A stretch of DNA of 64,000 bases from Castellaniella sp041677825 (GTDB lineage Bacteria; Pseudomonadota; Gammaproteobacteria; Burkholderiales; Burkholderiaceae_B), in NCBI RefSeq assembly GCF_041677825.1, contig NZ_JBAYPG010000010.1:1-64000 (forward strand). Direction: 5' to 3'. Shown piece by piece: positions 1 to 8,520 of the stretch (its first letter is position 1; the number at the start of each line of letters is the position of its first letter). The notes beneath the pieces are model-generated. The model was given only the letters and a program-made list of their open reading frames with translations, was not told the DNA's origin and made no database searches. Made by a program: the position numbers and the translations under genes.

Positions 1-51
1 CTGCCTGCCTGTACCCGTTCATCGCGAAGGGACACAAACCAGGAGACTTTC

Positions 52-1145
52 TTGAAGACATCAAACGATTCCAATCGCAAGGATCGCAATCAGCGCTGGG
101 CGCAACTGCGCTTTGCCATCATCGGACCACTGCTGGCCGCACCGCCCCAACCAGGCCAACTGGCTGACGCCCCGCAGGCCCTGGCCGCCAGAACTTGGCG
201 CCATCCCGTCACAGGCATGGATATCCAGTTTGGCGCCTCGAGTATCGAGCGCTGGTACTACGCCGCCCGCCGCGCAGCAGATCCAGTGGCCACACTGCGC
301 AATCGCCCGCGCAGCGGTGGCATGCGCTTTTCCTGTGTGAGCGCGGCTGTGGCCCAGGCATTGCAGCAGCAGTACGCGAGCCATCCGGGCTGGACGACCC
401 AGTTGCATCTCGATAACCTGCATGCCGCCTTCAACAGCAGCGACACCTACGTACCATCCTACCCTACCATCCGGCGCTACATGCTGGCTCACGGCATGTT
501 TCGCCAGCCCCGCCCCAGGCAGGCCAGTGCCGGTGCCCTGGCCGCCCGCGATCGACTCGAGCGCCTGGAGGTGCGCAGCTTCGAAGTCGATCACGTTGGC
601 ACGCTGTGGCATCTGGACTTTCATCACGGATCACACAAAGTAGTCAGCGCCTCTGGTCAGTGGGTGACCCCGTTGTTGCTCGGCGTCATCGACGATCACA
701 GTCGCCTGATCTGCCACCTGCAGTGGTATCTGGATGAGACCGCCCAAAGCCTCGTGCACGGCCTGTCGCAGGCGTTCATGAAGCGCGGCCTGCCCGCGCG
801 CCTTGATGACCGATAACGGTGCGGCCATGACTGCCGAGGAGACCACAGCAGGCCTGGCCCACCTGGGCATACTGCACCAGACGACCTTGCCCTATTCGCC
901 TTACCAGAACGCCAAGCAGGAGGCCTTCTGGGGACGACTCGAAGGACGTCTGATGGCCATGCTCGAGGGCTGTGAGCAACTGACCCTCGAGTACCTGAAC
1001 CTGGCCACCCAGGCTTGGGTGGAACAGGAATATCACCGCAGCCAGCATGGCGAGATTGGCACTACGCCGCTGGCCCGCTATCTCGAGGCCCCAACGTGTT
1101 GCGCCCTTGTCCGCAGGCCAAGGTTCTGCGCCAGGCCTTGCGCAC
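52..1145 (+). pseudogene. rve-type (DDE) transposase, frameshifted and 3'-truncated
   Basis: A TTG at 52, preceded by AGGAGA at 41-46, opens a reading frame for an integrase-core transposase. The first catalytic region is visible in WHLDFHHGS and DDHSRL. An extra T in the run near 801-803 (CGCCTTGATG instead of CGCCTGATG) shifts the frame; the protein continues in another frame at MTDNGAAMTAEE, and the last acidic residue lies in KQEAFWGRLEGRL. A second shift at the CCCC near 1090 leads to NVLRPCPQAKVLRQAL, after which homology stops and the ATPase remnant begins. All three DDE elements can be read but never in one frame, so no working enzyme is expected. Confidence 0.85.
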
Positions 1146-1735
1146 CTGCCCGATATCACCGTGGGGGCCATCAATCACCCGCAGAGCAACATCGGCGACT
1201 TTTACCGGGAGTTGGGCGACATCTTTGGTGTGCCGCTACGCCCGTCAAACCGTTAGGGTGGCTTCAAGGCCCTGCGCGAGCGCTGGGTCGCGCATCTGGA
1301 GTCGGCCCGAACCCGAATGGTGCTGCTCATCGACGAAGCCCAGGAGATGAACCCCGTGGTGCTCTCGGAACTTCGCCTGCTGGCGGCTGCCCAATTCGAT
1401 TCCCAGCCGCTGCTGTGCATTATCCTGGCCGGTGACGCACGCCTGCCCGAGAAGCTGCGGCGCGAGGAACTGATCCCTTTGGGCAGCCGTATCCGCATGC
1501 GACTGGCCACCGAATTTGCCGACAAGCAGGAACTGCTGGCCTGCCTGCAGCATCTCATGGCGGGCGCGGGCAACGTCAGCCTGATGACCGAGGGCCTGTG
1601 TCAGACTCTGTGTGACCATGCATTGGGCAACTATCGAGTGCTCACCACCATGGCCGCCGAGCTGCTGGCTGCCGGTGCCGCCCGAAACCTGCCCGCACTC
1701 GATGAGAAGCTGTACATAGTGGCCAACTCGATACG
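1146..1735 (+). pseudogene. ExeA/TniB-like AAA ATPase of the transposase, N-terminus deleted
   Basis: From about 1146 the frame reads a transposition-type ATPase: DITVGAINHPQSNIGDFYRE, then an in-frame TAG at 1254-1256, then GGFKALRERW and a Walker B strand VLLIDEAQEMN near 1320-1350. The sensor/LGSRIRMRL segment and the C-terminal helical part follow. No Walker A motif is present: the region that should carry it, together with the transposase C-terminus, has been deleted at the junction near 1140. Partner ATPases of this kind usually sit directly downstream of the rve transposase, as here. Homology fades at LDEKLY (about 1715), where the next element begins. Confidence 0.75.
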
Positions 1736-3283
1736 CTGCTCGAGGCACTGCTGCGAGTCAAAGGCAAAGGGCAGCTGGCATCCGATACTCCACAGGTGGT
1801 GTTCGAGGCGGCGCTTTCGCTCGGTGATGTCTGGGCCTTGCACAGCCTGTGGAAGGAAGTGGGCTTTGATGCCCTTGAGCAGGTTTTTCGGCGCAATCGC
1901 TACACCAGTTCGGTCGAGCACGCGATTCGTGTCATGGTGTTCAACCGCCTGTGTGATCCTGATTCCAAGCTTGGGGTGCTGCGCTGGCTGGAAACGGTGA
2001 GTCTGCCCGAAGTGGATACCAAGGCGCTGAGCCATCAGCAATTGCTGCGCGCCATGGACGCGCTCATGGACAATCAGACTGCGATCGAGGAAATGGTGGC
2101 CGGGCTGCTGTGCCCCATGGTCGATCAGGACCTGACGCTGGCTTTTTACGACATGACCACCATCCGTATCGCTGGTCGCAGCGAACTGCGCGAGGATTTG
2201 CGTCATTATGGGCCGTCCAAGGAGGGTGGCATCGCTCGCCAGGTGATGCTTGGTGTGGTGCAGACTGCTGAGGGGCTGCCACTGCATCACGAGGTCTTTG
2301 AAGGCAATCAATCCGAGGGGCCCACTCTGCTGCCGGCATTGGAACGGGTGCTGGCGCGCTTTCCCCATATCCGACGCCTGGTGATCGTGGCCGACCGCAG
2401 CCTGCTCTCGCTGGACAACATGCAGGCGATTCTTGCGATGGCGTTGCCCGAGGCACGCACGCTGGAGTTCATACTGGCGGTGCCGGGGCGCCGCTACAGT
2501 GAATTCCACGATATCCTGCAGCAATTTCACGGGACAATCGCGGATCAGGAAAATGAGACTGTGGCCGAGACGTTCTGGCAGGGCAAGCGTCTGGTGGCCG
2601 CACACAATCCGGTGCGCGCCAGCGAACAAAGCACACGGCGCCGTGACAGGATTGCAGAACTCGAAGCGCTGGCGGCCCGCTGGGCTGGCAAGCTCGATGG
2701 GCAGGACGCCGGTGCCAGGAGCCGCGGGCGCAAGCTCTCTGACAGCGGTGTCAAGGCCAGGTTCTATCACGAGGTCAGACAGGCGCACCTGGCCCACATC
2801 ATCAAGGTGGATCTGAAGTCTGATCTCTTCACCTACGATATGGATGCCAAAGCGCTTGAGCAGGCGCAACTCATGGATGGCAAGCTGCTGCTGGTGACCA
2901 ACCTGACCGACCTCACGCCCACAGAGATTGTCGCACGTTACAAGAGCCTGGCCGATATCGAACGTGGCTTCAAGGTGCTGGAGTCCGAAATTGAAATTGC
3001 CCCTGTCTACTATCGTCTACCGCAGCGCATCCGGGCGCATGCCATGATCTGCTTCATGGCGCTCATTCTGTACCGACTCATGCGTCATCGGCTGCGTGCA
3101 GCGAAATCCGGCCTGTCACCGGAACGTGCTCTGGCGAGCCTGCGCCGGATCCATCAGCACCGTATCACCTTGAACAGTCAACCCCTCAATGGGATTGGTA
3201 CCGTACCCCGGGAGCAATCGGAGATTCTGCATGCACTGAGACTGACAAAGCCATCCATACCCGAGCAGCTGACGCTGCTGTAG
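1706..3283 (+). pseudogene. IS1634-type (IS4 superfamily) transposase, 5'-truncated
   Basis: A long frame is open from 1706 to the TAG at 3281-3283. The first ATG is at 1796, giving 495 residues, but family-like sequence already starts upstream (LLEALLRVKGKGQL), so the N-terminal roughly 100 residues of an IS1634-family transposase are missing rather than unstarted. The DDE/RNase H-like core is visible in LAFYDMTTIRI (first Asp), RRLVIVADRSLLS (second Asp) and YKSLADIERGFKVLESEI (Glu region with the Y-(2)-R/E-type signature), followed by the C-terminal helix with ICFMALILYRLM. The catalytic core looks intact, but the 5' join to the ATPase remnant makes autonomous activity unlikely. Confidence 0.8.
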
Positions 3284-3546
3284 TGGCAATTTTTAAAGCG
3301 TGATCTATATAAATCAATATCTTATAATGTTTGGTGTCGAACTTCCATGTGCTGAGATCATGCTTGGGCGGCCTGCCGGGAAGCGGCATGCGGATACGGT
3401 CATCCATGAGCAAGAAGGCGGATCGTTGGGATAATTCGCCAGTGGAAAGCTTCTGGGGATTACGAAAAACGGCGGCAAGATCAGTGGCGAATGCGTCCGG
3501 TCGCGCAGATGCCAGGCAATCGCTGGATGATCTGTTTCAATGGTGA
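3284..3546 (+). pseudogene. Short IS3-like transposase fragment
   Basis: After the IS1634-type stop, an A+T-rich stretch (3295-3335) leads into a fragment whose plus-strand frame reads SMSKKADRWDNSPVESFWG at about 3403-3460. This matches the C-terminal rve motif (S-x-S-x-x-G-x-x-x-D-N-x-x-x-E-S-F) of IS3-family transposases, including the third catalytic Glu. Sequence after about 3480 no longer looks like a transposase. The fragment runs into the end of the CobN-like gene, with which it overlaps tail to tail. It is too short to assign to a named IS. Confidence 0.5.
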
Positions 3547-6500
3547 GCGCTTGCAGGCCCCTGGGGCATGACTGCCGGCAGGCGACTGCGCAAGAATGCC
3601 CCAACAGCCACGACCAGGAGCAACAGCCACAGAAACCGGCCGGTCGGCGGCTCGTTGGAAGGAGAAGCCTCGCCTGAGGACAGGGTCACCTCCTGAACCT
3701 CATAACCCTGCACTTGCCGAGCGGCCTCTTCCTGGGCGACAGTGGCCTGCCCGGGGGCCGCCGCCTGCCCGGATGCGGCCTCTTGTGCGACGGAGGCTGC
3801 CTGCCGGGTCGCCGCCGCAGGCTGGCGCGGGGTTCCCGCGTTCAATGACACGGCAGGCGCGGCGTCGTGCACCGCTCCGGGCGCTTGTGCCTGCTGGTTC
3901 AGCATCCGGTCCTGTTGCTCGGCCAAAGCCACGATTTCGGCGCTGGAACAAGTGTCGCGGTAGCAGGCGACGCCCGCTTCGGCAATCGTTTCCTGGTTGA
4001 CCTGCTGCAAATGCGCCACCACGTCAGGTGATGCGGCCCAATAGCCCTTGTACACCGCCGTCAGCATGCGATCGACCAAAGCCTGATAGGCCAGCAGATT
4101 ATCCGCCTGGCGAAACTTGTCCTTGATCCCCAGGTCATGACGGTCAACGACATACGTCTCATACATTTCCTGCCATTTGGCGTCATCGATCTTGTCTGGC
4201 GTGGTGACGGTCCAGCCCCAGAGATTGTCCACCACCTTGTTGATGAAGCGCGCACCGCCGTAGCCTTCAGCCAGCATGGCTTCAATCCACTGTGGATTCA
4301 GATAGCGCGAGCGCATCTCTCGGCCCATGTATTTTTCAAGGGTTTCGGTCTTCATGTCGCGCGGATTGGCCATGTTGGTAACCAATACCTCGGGGGTTGC
4401 ACCATTGACCTGCCGTACGGCCATGGCTGTTCCGCCCAGGTATTGATAAAAATCGTCATTGTCCAGCGTCGCATAGATATTGGACGAACGGCTGTGCACC
4501 GCGGCCTGCACCCCCTGCAAGGCCATGCGCAGCAAGTCGACCCCCAGTTTTGGCGCCATCTCGTCGGTAACCCGTCCATCCTGCATGACCCGGCCCCCCC
4601 AGTACCCCTGCCCATAGGCATGGCTCATCCGCATGAAATAAACATCAGCCACGGCGTTCTCGTCGTCATACGTATTCGACAAAGGTATGACCTTGTCCAG
4701 GTTGGTACCGTACGTGCCCGACGGCACAGAGAACAGCCGCACGCCCGACAGGCGCTCGGCCTCGTCCTCAGCCAATCCCTGCCCGATCAGTTGGTCTCGC
4801 GTCGCACGGGCGTTCTCCCGAATGGGATTGTCGGGTTCGGGGCTATTTCGGGCAGCCGTTGCTGCTTCATCCAGCCAGCGCATCAGTGGCGCAAAAAGAT
4901 CGCGGTACAGTCCCGATGGGATAACCGTTACGTCAACCCGTGGGCGGCCCAGCTCGTTGCGGGGGATGCGCTCGACGCCTGAAACGCGGCCGCGGGCATC
5001 CCAGACCGGCCGCACGCCCCAAAGTGCCAGGATCTGGGCTTCCATCACCCCTTCATGGCGGGACGACTCCACTCCCCACAAGTTGAATACGAACCGTTTG
5101 GGCCACTCGCCGTGACGCGCCCGCCAGTCGGCGACCAGTTCTTCGGCTAACTCGGCGCCGGCGGCATAGGTTGCCTCCGTGGGCAGGCGCGACGGATCAA
5201 AGCCGTACAAATTGCGGCCTGTTGGCAAGGCCTCAGGATTGCGGATGGGATCATTGCCGCTACCGGCTTCGATATAGCGCCCGGCCAGGCCTGCGGAAAG
5301 CGCATCGAGTTCAGCGGGGCCACTGGCCAGCAAGCGGCTCTGCAATTCCTGCATGCGCGCAGACCGCTCGAGGGCGGTCAGATCCGTATCCAGCGACAGG
5401 ATGGCATCGGCGGTAGAACGACGCTGCGGCTCAGTGGGCGCGGTTCCAAAGGTATGCAAACCGAATGGTGTACGCTTTTCCTCGACCTCTTTGATGTAAT
5501 GCTCGATGGTCTCGATGGCCTGCGAATCGACTTCGGTGAGGCCCAGATCCGTCAACAGCCCCATCTGCGCAGCCCGCTCGGCGATCGCGTGACGTATGGC
5601 ATCTGGCGCAATATCCCCCTTTTGCTGCGCGACGTCATGATCGGAAATCAGGCCGATCAATGCCTTGAGTTCAGGGTTCAAGCCAGCTCTGTCCAGGGGC
5701 GGCGTTTGATGCGAGATCAGCGTCGCCATACCTCGTCGCTTTGCCTGCAGGCCTTCGCCGATATCGTCCACGATGTAGGGATACAGCTGGGGTACCGCGC
5801 CAGCAAATATCTCTCCCGGATCCGCAGCGGTGTAGCCCACCTCCTTTCCGCTGTGCCATTCATGTGTGGCGTGCGTACCCACGTGCACCATGGCGTCGAC
5901 AGCCGCTTGGTGCTGCAGCCAGAGATAAAACGCCAGGTACTGGTGATGTGGGGGAATGGTGACATCGTGATAGAGCTTCTTGACATCCTGCTCCCAGCCC
6001 CGAGCGGGTTGTGGCGCAAAAATCAGATTGCCCCACTGCTGCGCAGGGAACAGGAAATGGCCAACGCCCTCGGCATCGCGCCAGATGCCGATATTCGAAT
6101 CCTCGGGATCGCCCCAAGCCTGTACCATGGCTGTGCGCAATACTTCCGGCAGACGGTCAAAATAATGACGATACGCCGACACAGGCCACAATACGGCCCG
6201 TCCGCTGGCCGCCAACGCGGCGACCGCACCGGGTTCCCAATTGCCTATATTGCTGCCGTACTCATGAATCGCATCGAACAGCGTTTCTTCCGAATCCGGG
6301 GCCCCGTCGCTGCGAAAGCCTTCTGTGCGCAGGCGCTGCAGAATCTGCCACAGAGACCGCGGCAAGACATTCAGGTAAGACGCGCCGATGTTTTCCTTTC
6401 CTGGAGGATAGTTGTAATAGAGTATGGCCACTTTTTTCTCTGCGGCGGGCGCCTGGCGCAGAGTCAGCCAGCGTCGCACGCGCTCGGCTACGCGCGTTAC

Positions 6501-7610
6501 CCGCTCTGGTATTGGCGTCTCGACCATGACGTCCTGGCCAGACCCCCGCTCGTGGCGCGCCTCCTTGCTGGCCACCACAGTGGGCTGGCCGGCGCCTCCG
6601 AACTCCGCCAACGCCACTTGCCAGGCTCTTTCAGCCACGTCCAGGCCAATGGGTGATGCTTCCCAATCCGCGCGGCTCTGATTGCTCAACGTAATGGCGT
6701 TGATCACCGGTACATCGAGTGCCTTCAAAACGGGGATGGTTGCATCGGGCGTCGTGCCAATCTTCAGCCCCAAGGCAATCAGGACATCAATGCGTGAGCG
6801 TCCGTCGGCGTCCATGAAGAAGCGCCTGATCGCCGCCTCATTCGGATAACCAAAAACCGGCAAGGCTTTCAGGCCCTGGGCCTCCAGGTCGTCGGCCAGC
6901 GCCTTGACGGTGGCGGTTTGTGTCGACAAGGCATTCGTACGATAGAACAGAATGCCCACCCGTGCTGCCTGATCAAGACCCGGGCGCCATTGCAGGAATT
7001 CCTCCAAGTGCGCCGTCGACCGGCCGCTGTCCGGGTCAAAATAAGCCATCTGCAAGACTGGCTGGGGTGGCGGTGCGGGAGCACCCAAACCGAGGTCGCG
7101 CCACAGGACCAGACGAATCAAATGGGCCACGTTGGTCACCCCGCCCGACGCCATGTATTCTTGCATCTGTTCATCATGGATCAGGCCAAAATCGGAAAAA
7201 TCGTCGTCCCAACTGGGCCCCAAAGCGTAAATACGTGCGCCAGCGGCGGCCATGGATGGCAATTCGTCTTCCAGCTGCCTGACCAGACCGCGCCCGAAAG
7301 TCTGTATGATCACGACGTCCGACCGCCGTAATTGCTCCAGATCGGCCGATGGCAGGCTTGTACTGTGATAAATCGCGAAGCGCACATCCGCCAGCGCGGG
7401 GTCATCACGCAACTGTTGCACGGCCGCCGCCGCCGTCAAAGAATCCAGGTCGCTGAAAACCAGGCTGATCGTCGGCGGCCCCATGTCGGTACGGGCCGCA
7501 ACGCCCGGCGTTGACCAGACCGCGGCACAACACAGCCAGAGCCACACCAGCAGCCCCTGCCGAACAGTCGACGGTGCCTTACTCCGGCACATAGACCATC
7601 CGGCCGTCAT
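3537..7610 (-). CDS. Exported, membrane-anchored CobN/HmuS-like chelatase
   Basis: Member of the CobN / magnesium-chelatase H-subunit family, which handles metal insertion into or removal from tetrapyrroles. The family core is clear: MVHVGTHATHEWHSGKEVG, PQLYPYIVDDIGEG, LQAKRRGMATLISHQTPP and, further on, FSVPSGTYGTNLD and MRMSHAYGQGYWGG. Unlike cytoplasmic CobN of cobalamin synthesis, it has an N-terminal signal sequence (LLVWLWLCCAAVWSTPGVAA) and, after an Ala/Gln-rich linker, a C-terminal membrane helix (FLWLLLLVVAVGAFL). The chelatase domain should therefore sit in the periplasm, tethered to the membrane. It is last in an operon with a TonB receptor, an ExbB-like and a DUF2149 protein, the composition of the hmu haem locus where HmuS acts on haem. 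Cobalamin-related work is the alternative. The start at 7610 or 7592 overlaps the upstream gene; 7592 has the better ribosome site (GGATGG). Confidence 0.85.
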   Translation of the reverse strand: MTAGWSMCRSKAPSTVRQGLLVWLWLCCAAVWSTPGVAARTDMGPPTISLVFSDLDSLTAAAAVQQLRDDPALADVRFAIYHSTSLPSADLEQLRRSDVVIIQTFGRGLVRQLEDELPSMAAAGARIYALGPSWDDDFSDFGLIHDEQMQEYMASGGVTNVAHLIRLVLWRDLGLGAPAPPPQPVLQMAYFDPDSGRSTAHLEEFLQWRPGLDQAARVGILFYRTNALSTQTATVKALADDLEAQGLKALPVFGYPNEAAIRRFFMDADGRSRIDVLIALGLKIGTTPDATIPVLKALDVPVINAITLSNQSRADWEASPIGLDVAERAWQVALAEFGGAGQPTVVASKEARHERGSGQDVMVETPIPERVTRVAERVRRWLTLRQAPAAEKKVAILYYNYPPGKENIGASYLNVLPRSLWQILQRLRTEGFRSDGAPDSEETLFDAIHEYGSNIGNWEPGAVAALAASGRAVLWPVSAYRHYFDRLPEVLRTAMVQAWGDPEDSNIGIWRDAEGVGHFLFPAQQWGNLIFAPQPARGWEQDVKKLYHDVTIPPHHQYLAFYLWLQHQAAVDAMVHVGTHATHEWHSGKEVGYTAADPGEIFAGAVPQLYPYIVDDIGEGLQAKRRGMATLISHQTPPLDRAGLNPELKALIGLISDHDVAQQKGDIAPDAIRHAIAERAAQMGLLTDLGLTEVDSQAIETIEHYIKEVEEKRTPFGLHTFGTAPTEPQRRSTADAILSLDTDLTALERSARMQELQSRLLASGPAELDALSAGLAGRYIEAGSGNDPIRNPEALPTGRNLYGFDPSRLPTEATYAAGAELAEELVADWRARHGEWPKRFVFNLWGVESSRHEGVMEAQILALWGVRPVWDARGRVSGVERIPRNELGRPRVDVTVIPSGLYRDLFAPLMRWLDEAATAARNSPEPDNPIRENARATRDQLIGQGLAEDEAERLSGVRLFSVPSGTYGTNLDKVIPLSNTYDDENAVADVYFMRMSHAYGQGYWGGRVMQDGRVTDEMAPKLGVDLLRMALQGVQAAVHSRSSNIYATLDNDDFYQYLGGTAMAVRQVNGATPEVLVTNMANPRDMKTETLEKYMGREMRSRYLNPQWIEAMLAEGYGGARFINKVVDNLWGWTVTTPDKIDDAKWQEMYETYVVDRHDLGIKDKFRQADNLLAYQALVDRMLTAVYKGYWAASPDVVAHLQQVNQETIAEAGVACYRDTCSSAEIVALAEQQDRMLNQQAQAPGAVHDAAPAVSLNAGTPRQPAAATRQAASVAQEAASGQAAAPGQATVAQEEAARQVQGYEVQEVTLSSGEASPSNEPPTGRFLWLLLLVVAVGAFLRSRLPAVMPQGPASAHH

Positions 7611-7917
7611 TCAGACGGTAGGCCGTGCCCAGTCGTTCACCCTCACCAGACAGTTTTTTGTCCGTCATTTTCCGGGCCTTGATCTCGTTGCCCTTTTTCG
7701 TGATGATTTCGACTTGGCCGTCCGCGCCCTGCTTTGTAATTGTCACGCTCGAATCGGGGTTCAGAAAATCCAGCAGATCGTACGCCATGAAAAGCGCAAT
7801 CATCATCGACACGATCAAGACAATCGAAGCATCAAATAAATTGGCAACACCGGAAATGGGATCTTCTTGCGCATTCTGACGAAGATTGAAGCGTCGCCAC
7901 CGTTTCATGTGGCGCAT
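7579..7917 (-). CDS. DUF2149 membrane protein, ExbD-like partner
   Basis: A 112-residue protein with a basic N-terminus (MRHMKRWRRFNLRQ), one membrane helix (FDASIVLIVSMMIALFMAYDLLDFL) and a small C-terminal periplasmic domain ending in LNDGRMVYVPE. An Asp sits at the start of the helix (NLFDASIVLIV), where ExbD/TolR carry the proton-path Asp, so it may be the ExbD counterpart of the preceding ExbB-like protein; that is inference. The start at 7917 is chosen because AAGAGGAG lies just upstream; the ATG at 7908 would overlap the upstream stop as ATGA. Both ends overlap neighbouring genes, so translation is probably coupled. Confidence 0.8.
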   Translation of the reverse strand: MRHMKRWRRFNLRQNAQEDPISGVANLFDASIVLIVSMMIALFMAYDLLDFLNPDSSVTITKQGADGQVEIITKKGNEIKARKMTDKKLSGEGERLGTAYRLNDGRMVYVPE

Positions 7918-8474
7918 GACAGCTCCTCTTTTGCGACATCCTGCAAAGAACGGGAGGCAATTTCCGTTTGGTATTCCATTTCGCAAATATCGGCATAAAG
8001 CCACTTCTCGCGCACCAGCGCGGTCAGGTAAGCGATCACGCCGCACCCCAGGCCAACCACGGTGGCCGTAAAAGCCATGACCATGCTGCTCGCCATTTGC
8101 GGTATGTCCCCATCGGCGAGCGCAGCCAGTGAGACCCCCATAGGGATCAAGGTACCCATCAGGCCCAGGGCCGGCCCGGCCCGGATGACGAAACGGATGC
8201 GATCCAGGCTGGCCGAGACAGCCAGCTCAGCCCTTTGCAGCAGACGCTCCAAACGCGCATCCAGGTGTGGAGCCCGGGCGGCCAGCTCGATATGCAGCTG
8301 GGCCAGGTACAGCGCCACGGCACGCGAAGAACGGCGCCGTTCCCAGGCCTCGTGAGCCAAAGCACCCAACGTCAGCAGCACATAAATGACCAAACCAGCG
8401 AGGGCCACAATGACTGGCAGGTACAGCGCGTTGCCGATTTCGAATAAAAAGTGCTCCAACAGTTGGATCATCAA
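7905..8474 (-). CDS. MotA/TolQ/ExbB-family proton-channel protein
   Basis: A 189-residue inner-membrane protein. One helix lies near the N-terminus (LYLPVIVALAGLVIYVLLTLGAL), followed by a cytoplasmic charged segment and the family's paired C-terminal helices: GPALGLMGTLIPMGVSLAAL and SMVMAFTATVVGLGCGVIAYL. The GTL and FTATVVGL elements match the conserved channel-lining regions of ExbB/TolQ. No canonical exbD follows; the DUF2149 gene occupies that place. It probably energises the TonB-dependent receptor encoded 47 bp upstream, or couples proton flow to the CobN-like protein. It starts with two consecutive ATG codons. Confidence 0.85.
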   Translation of the reverse strand: MMIQLLEHFLFEIGNALYLPVIVALAGLVIYVLLTLGALAHEAWERRRSSRAVALYLAQLHIELAARAPHLDARLERLLQRAELAVSASLDRIRFVIRAGPALGLMGTLIPMGVSLAALADGDIPQMASSMVMAFTATVVGLGCGVIAYLTALVREKWLYADICEMEYQTEIASRSLQDVAKEELSCAT

Positions 8475-8520
8475 ACACCTCTGGATGTATCAATGCGCTA
8501 CCCGTACATGGCAGCGCCAA

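Larger units (their letters stand above)
1..3540. mobile_element. Cluster of decayed insertion-sequence remnants
   Basis: Three unrelated transposase remnants lie head to tail with no intact element: an rve/DDE transposase joined to its ATPase partner (about 52-1735), an IS1634-type transposase lacking its N-terminus (1706-3283), and a short IS3-like fragment (about 3331-3546). I saw no clear terminal inverted repeats or target duplications. The left limit is the window edge, and the right limit abuts the stop codon of the CobN-like gene. Frameshifts, an internal stop and fused ends indicate successive insertion and deletion at an old hotspot. The block as a whole is clear; exact element boundaries are not. 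Confidence 0.8.
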
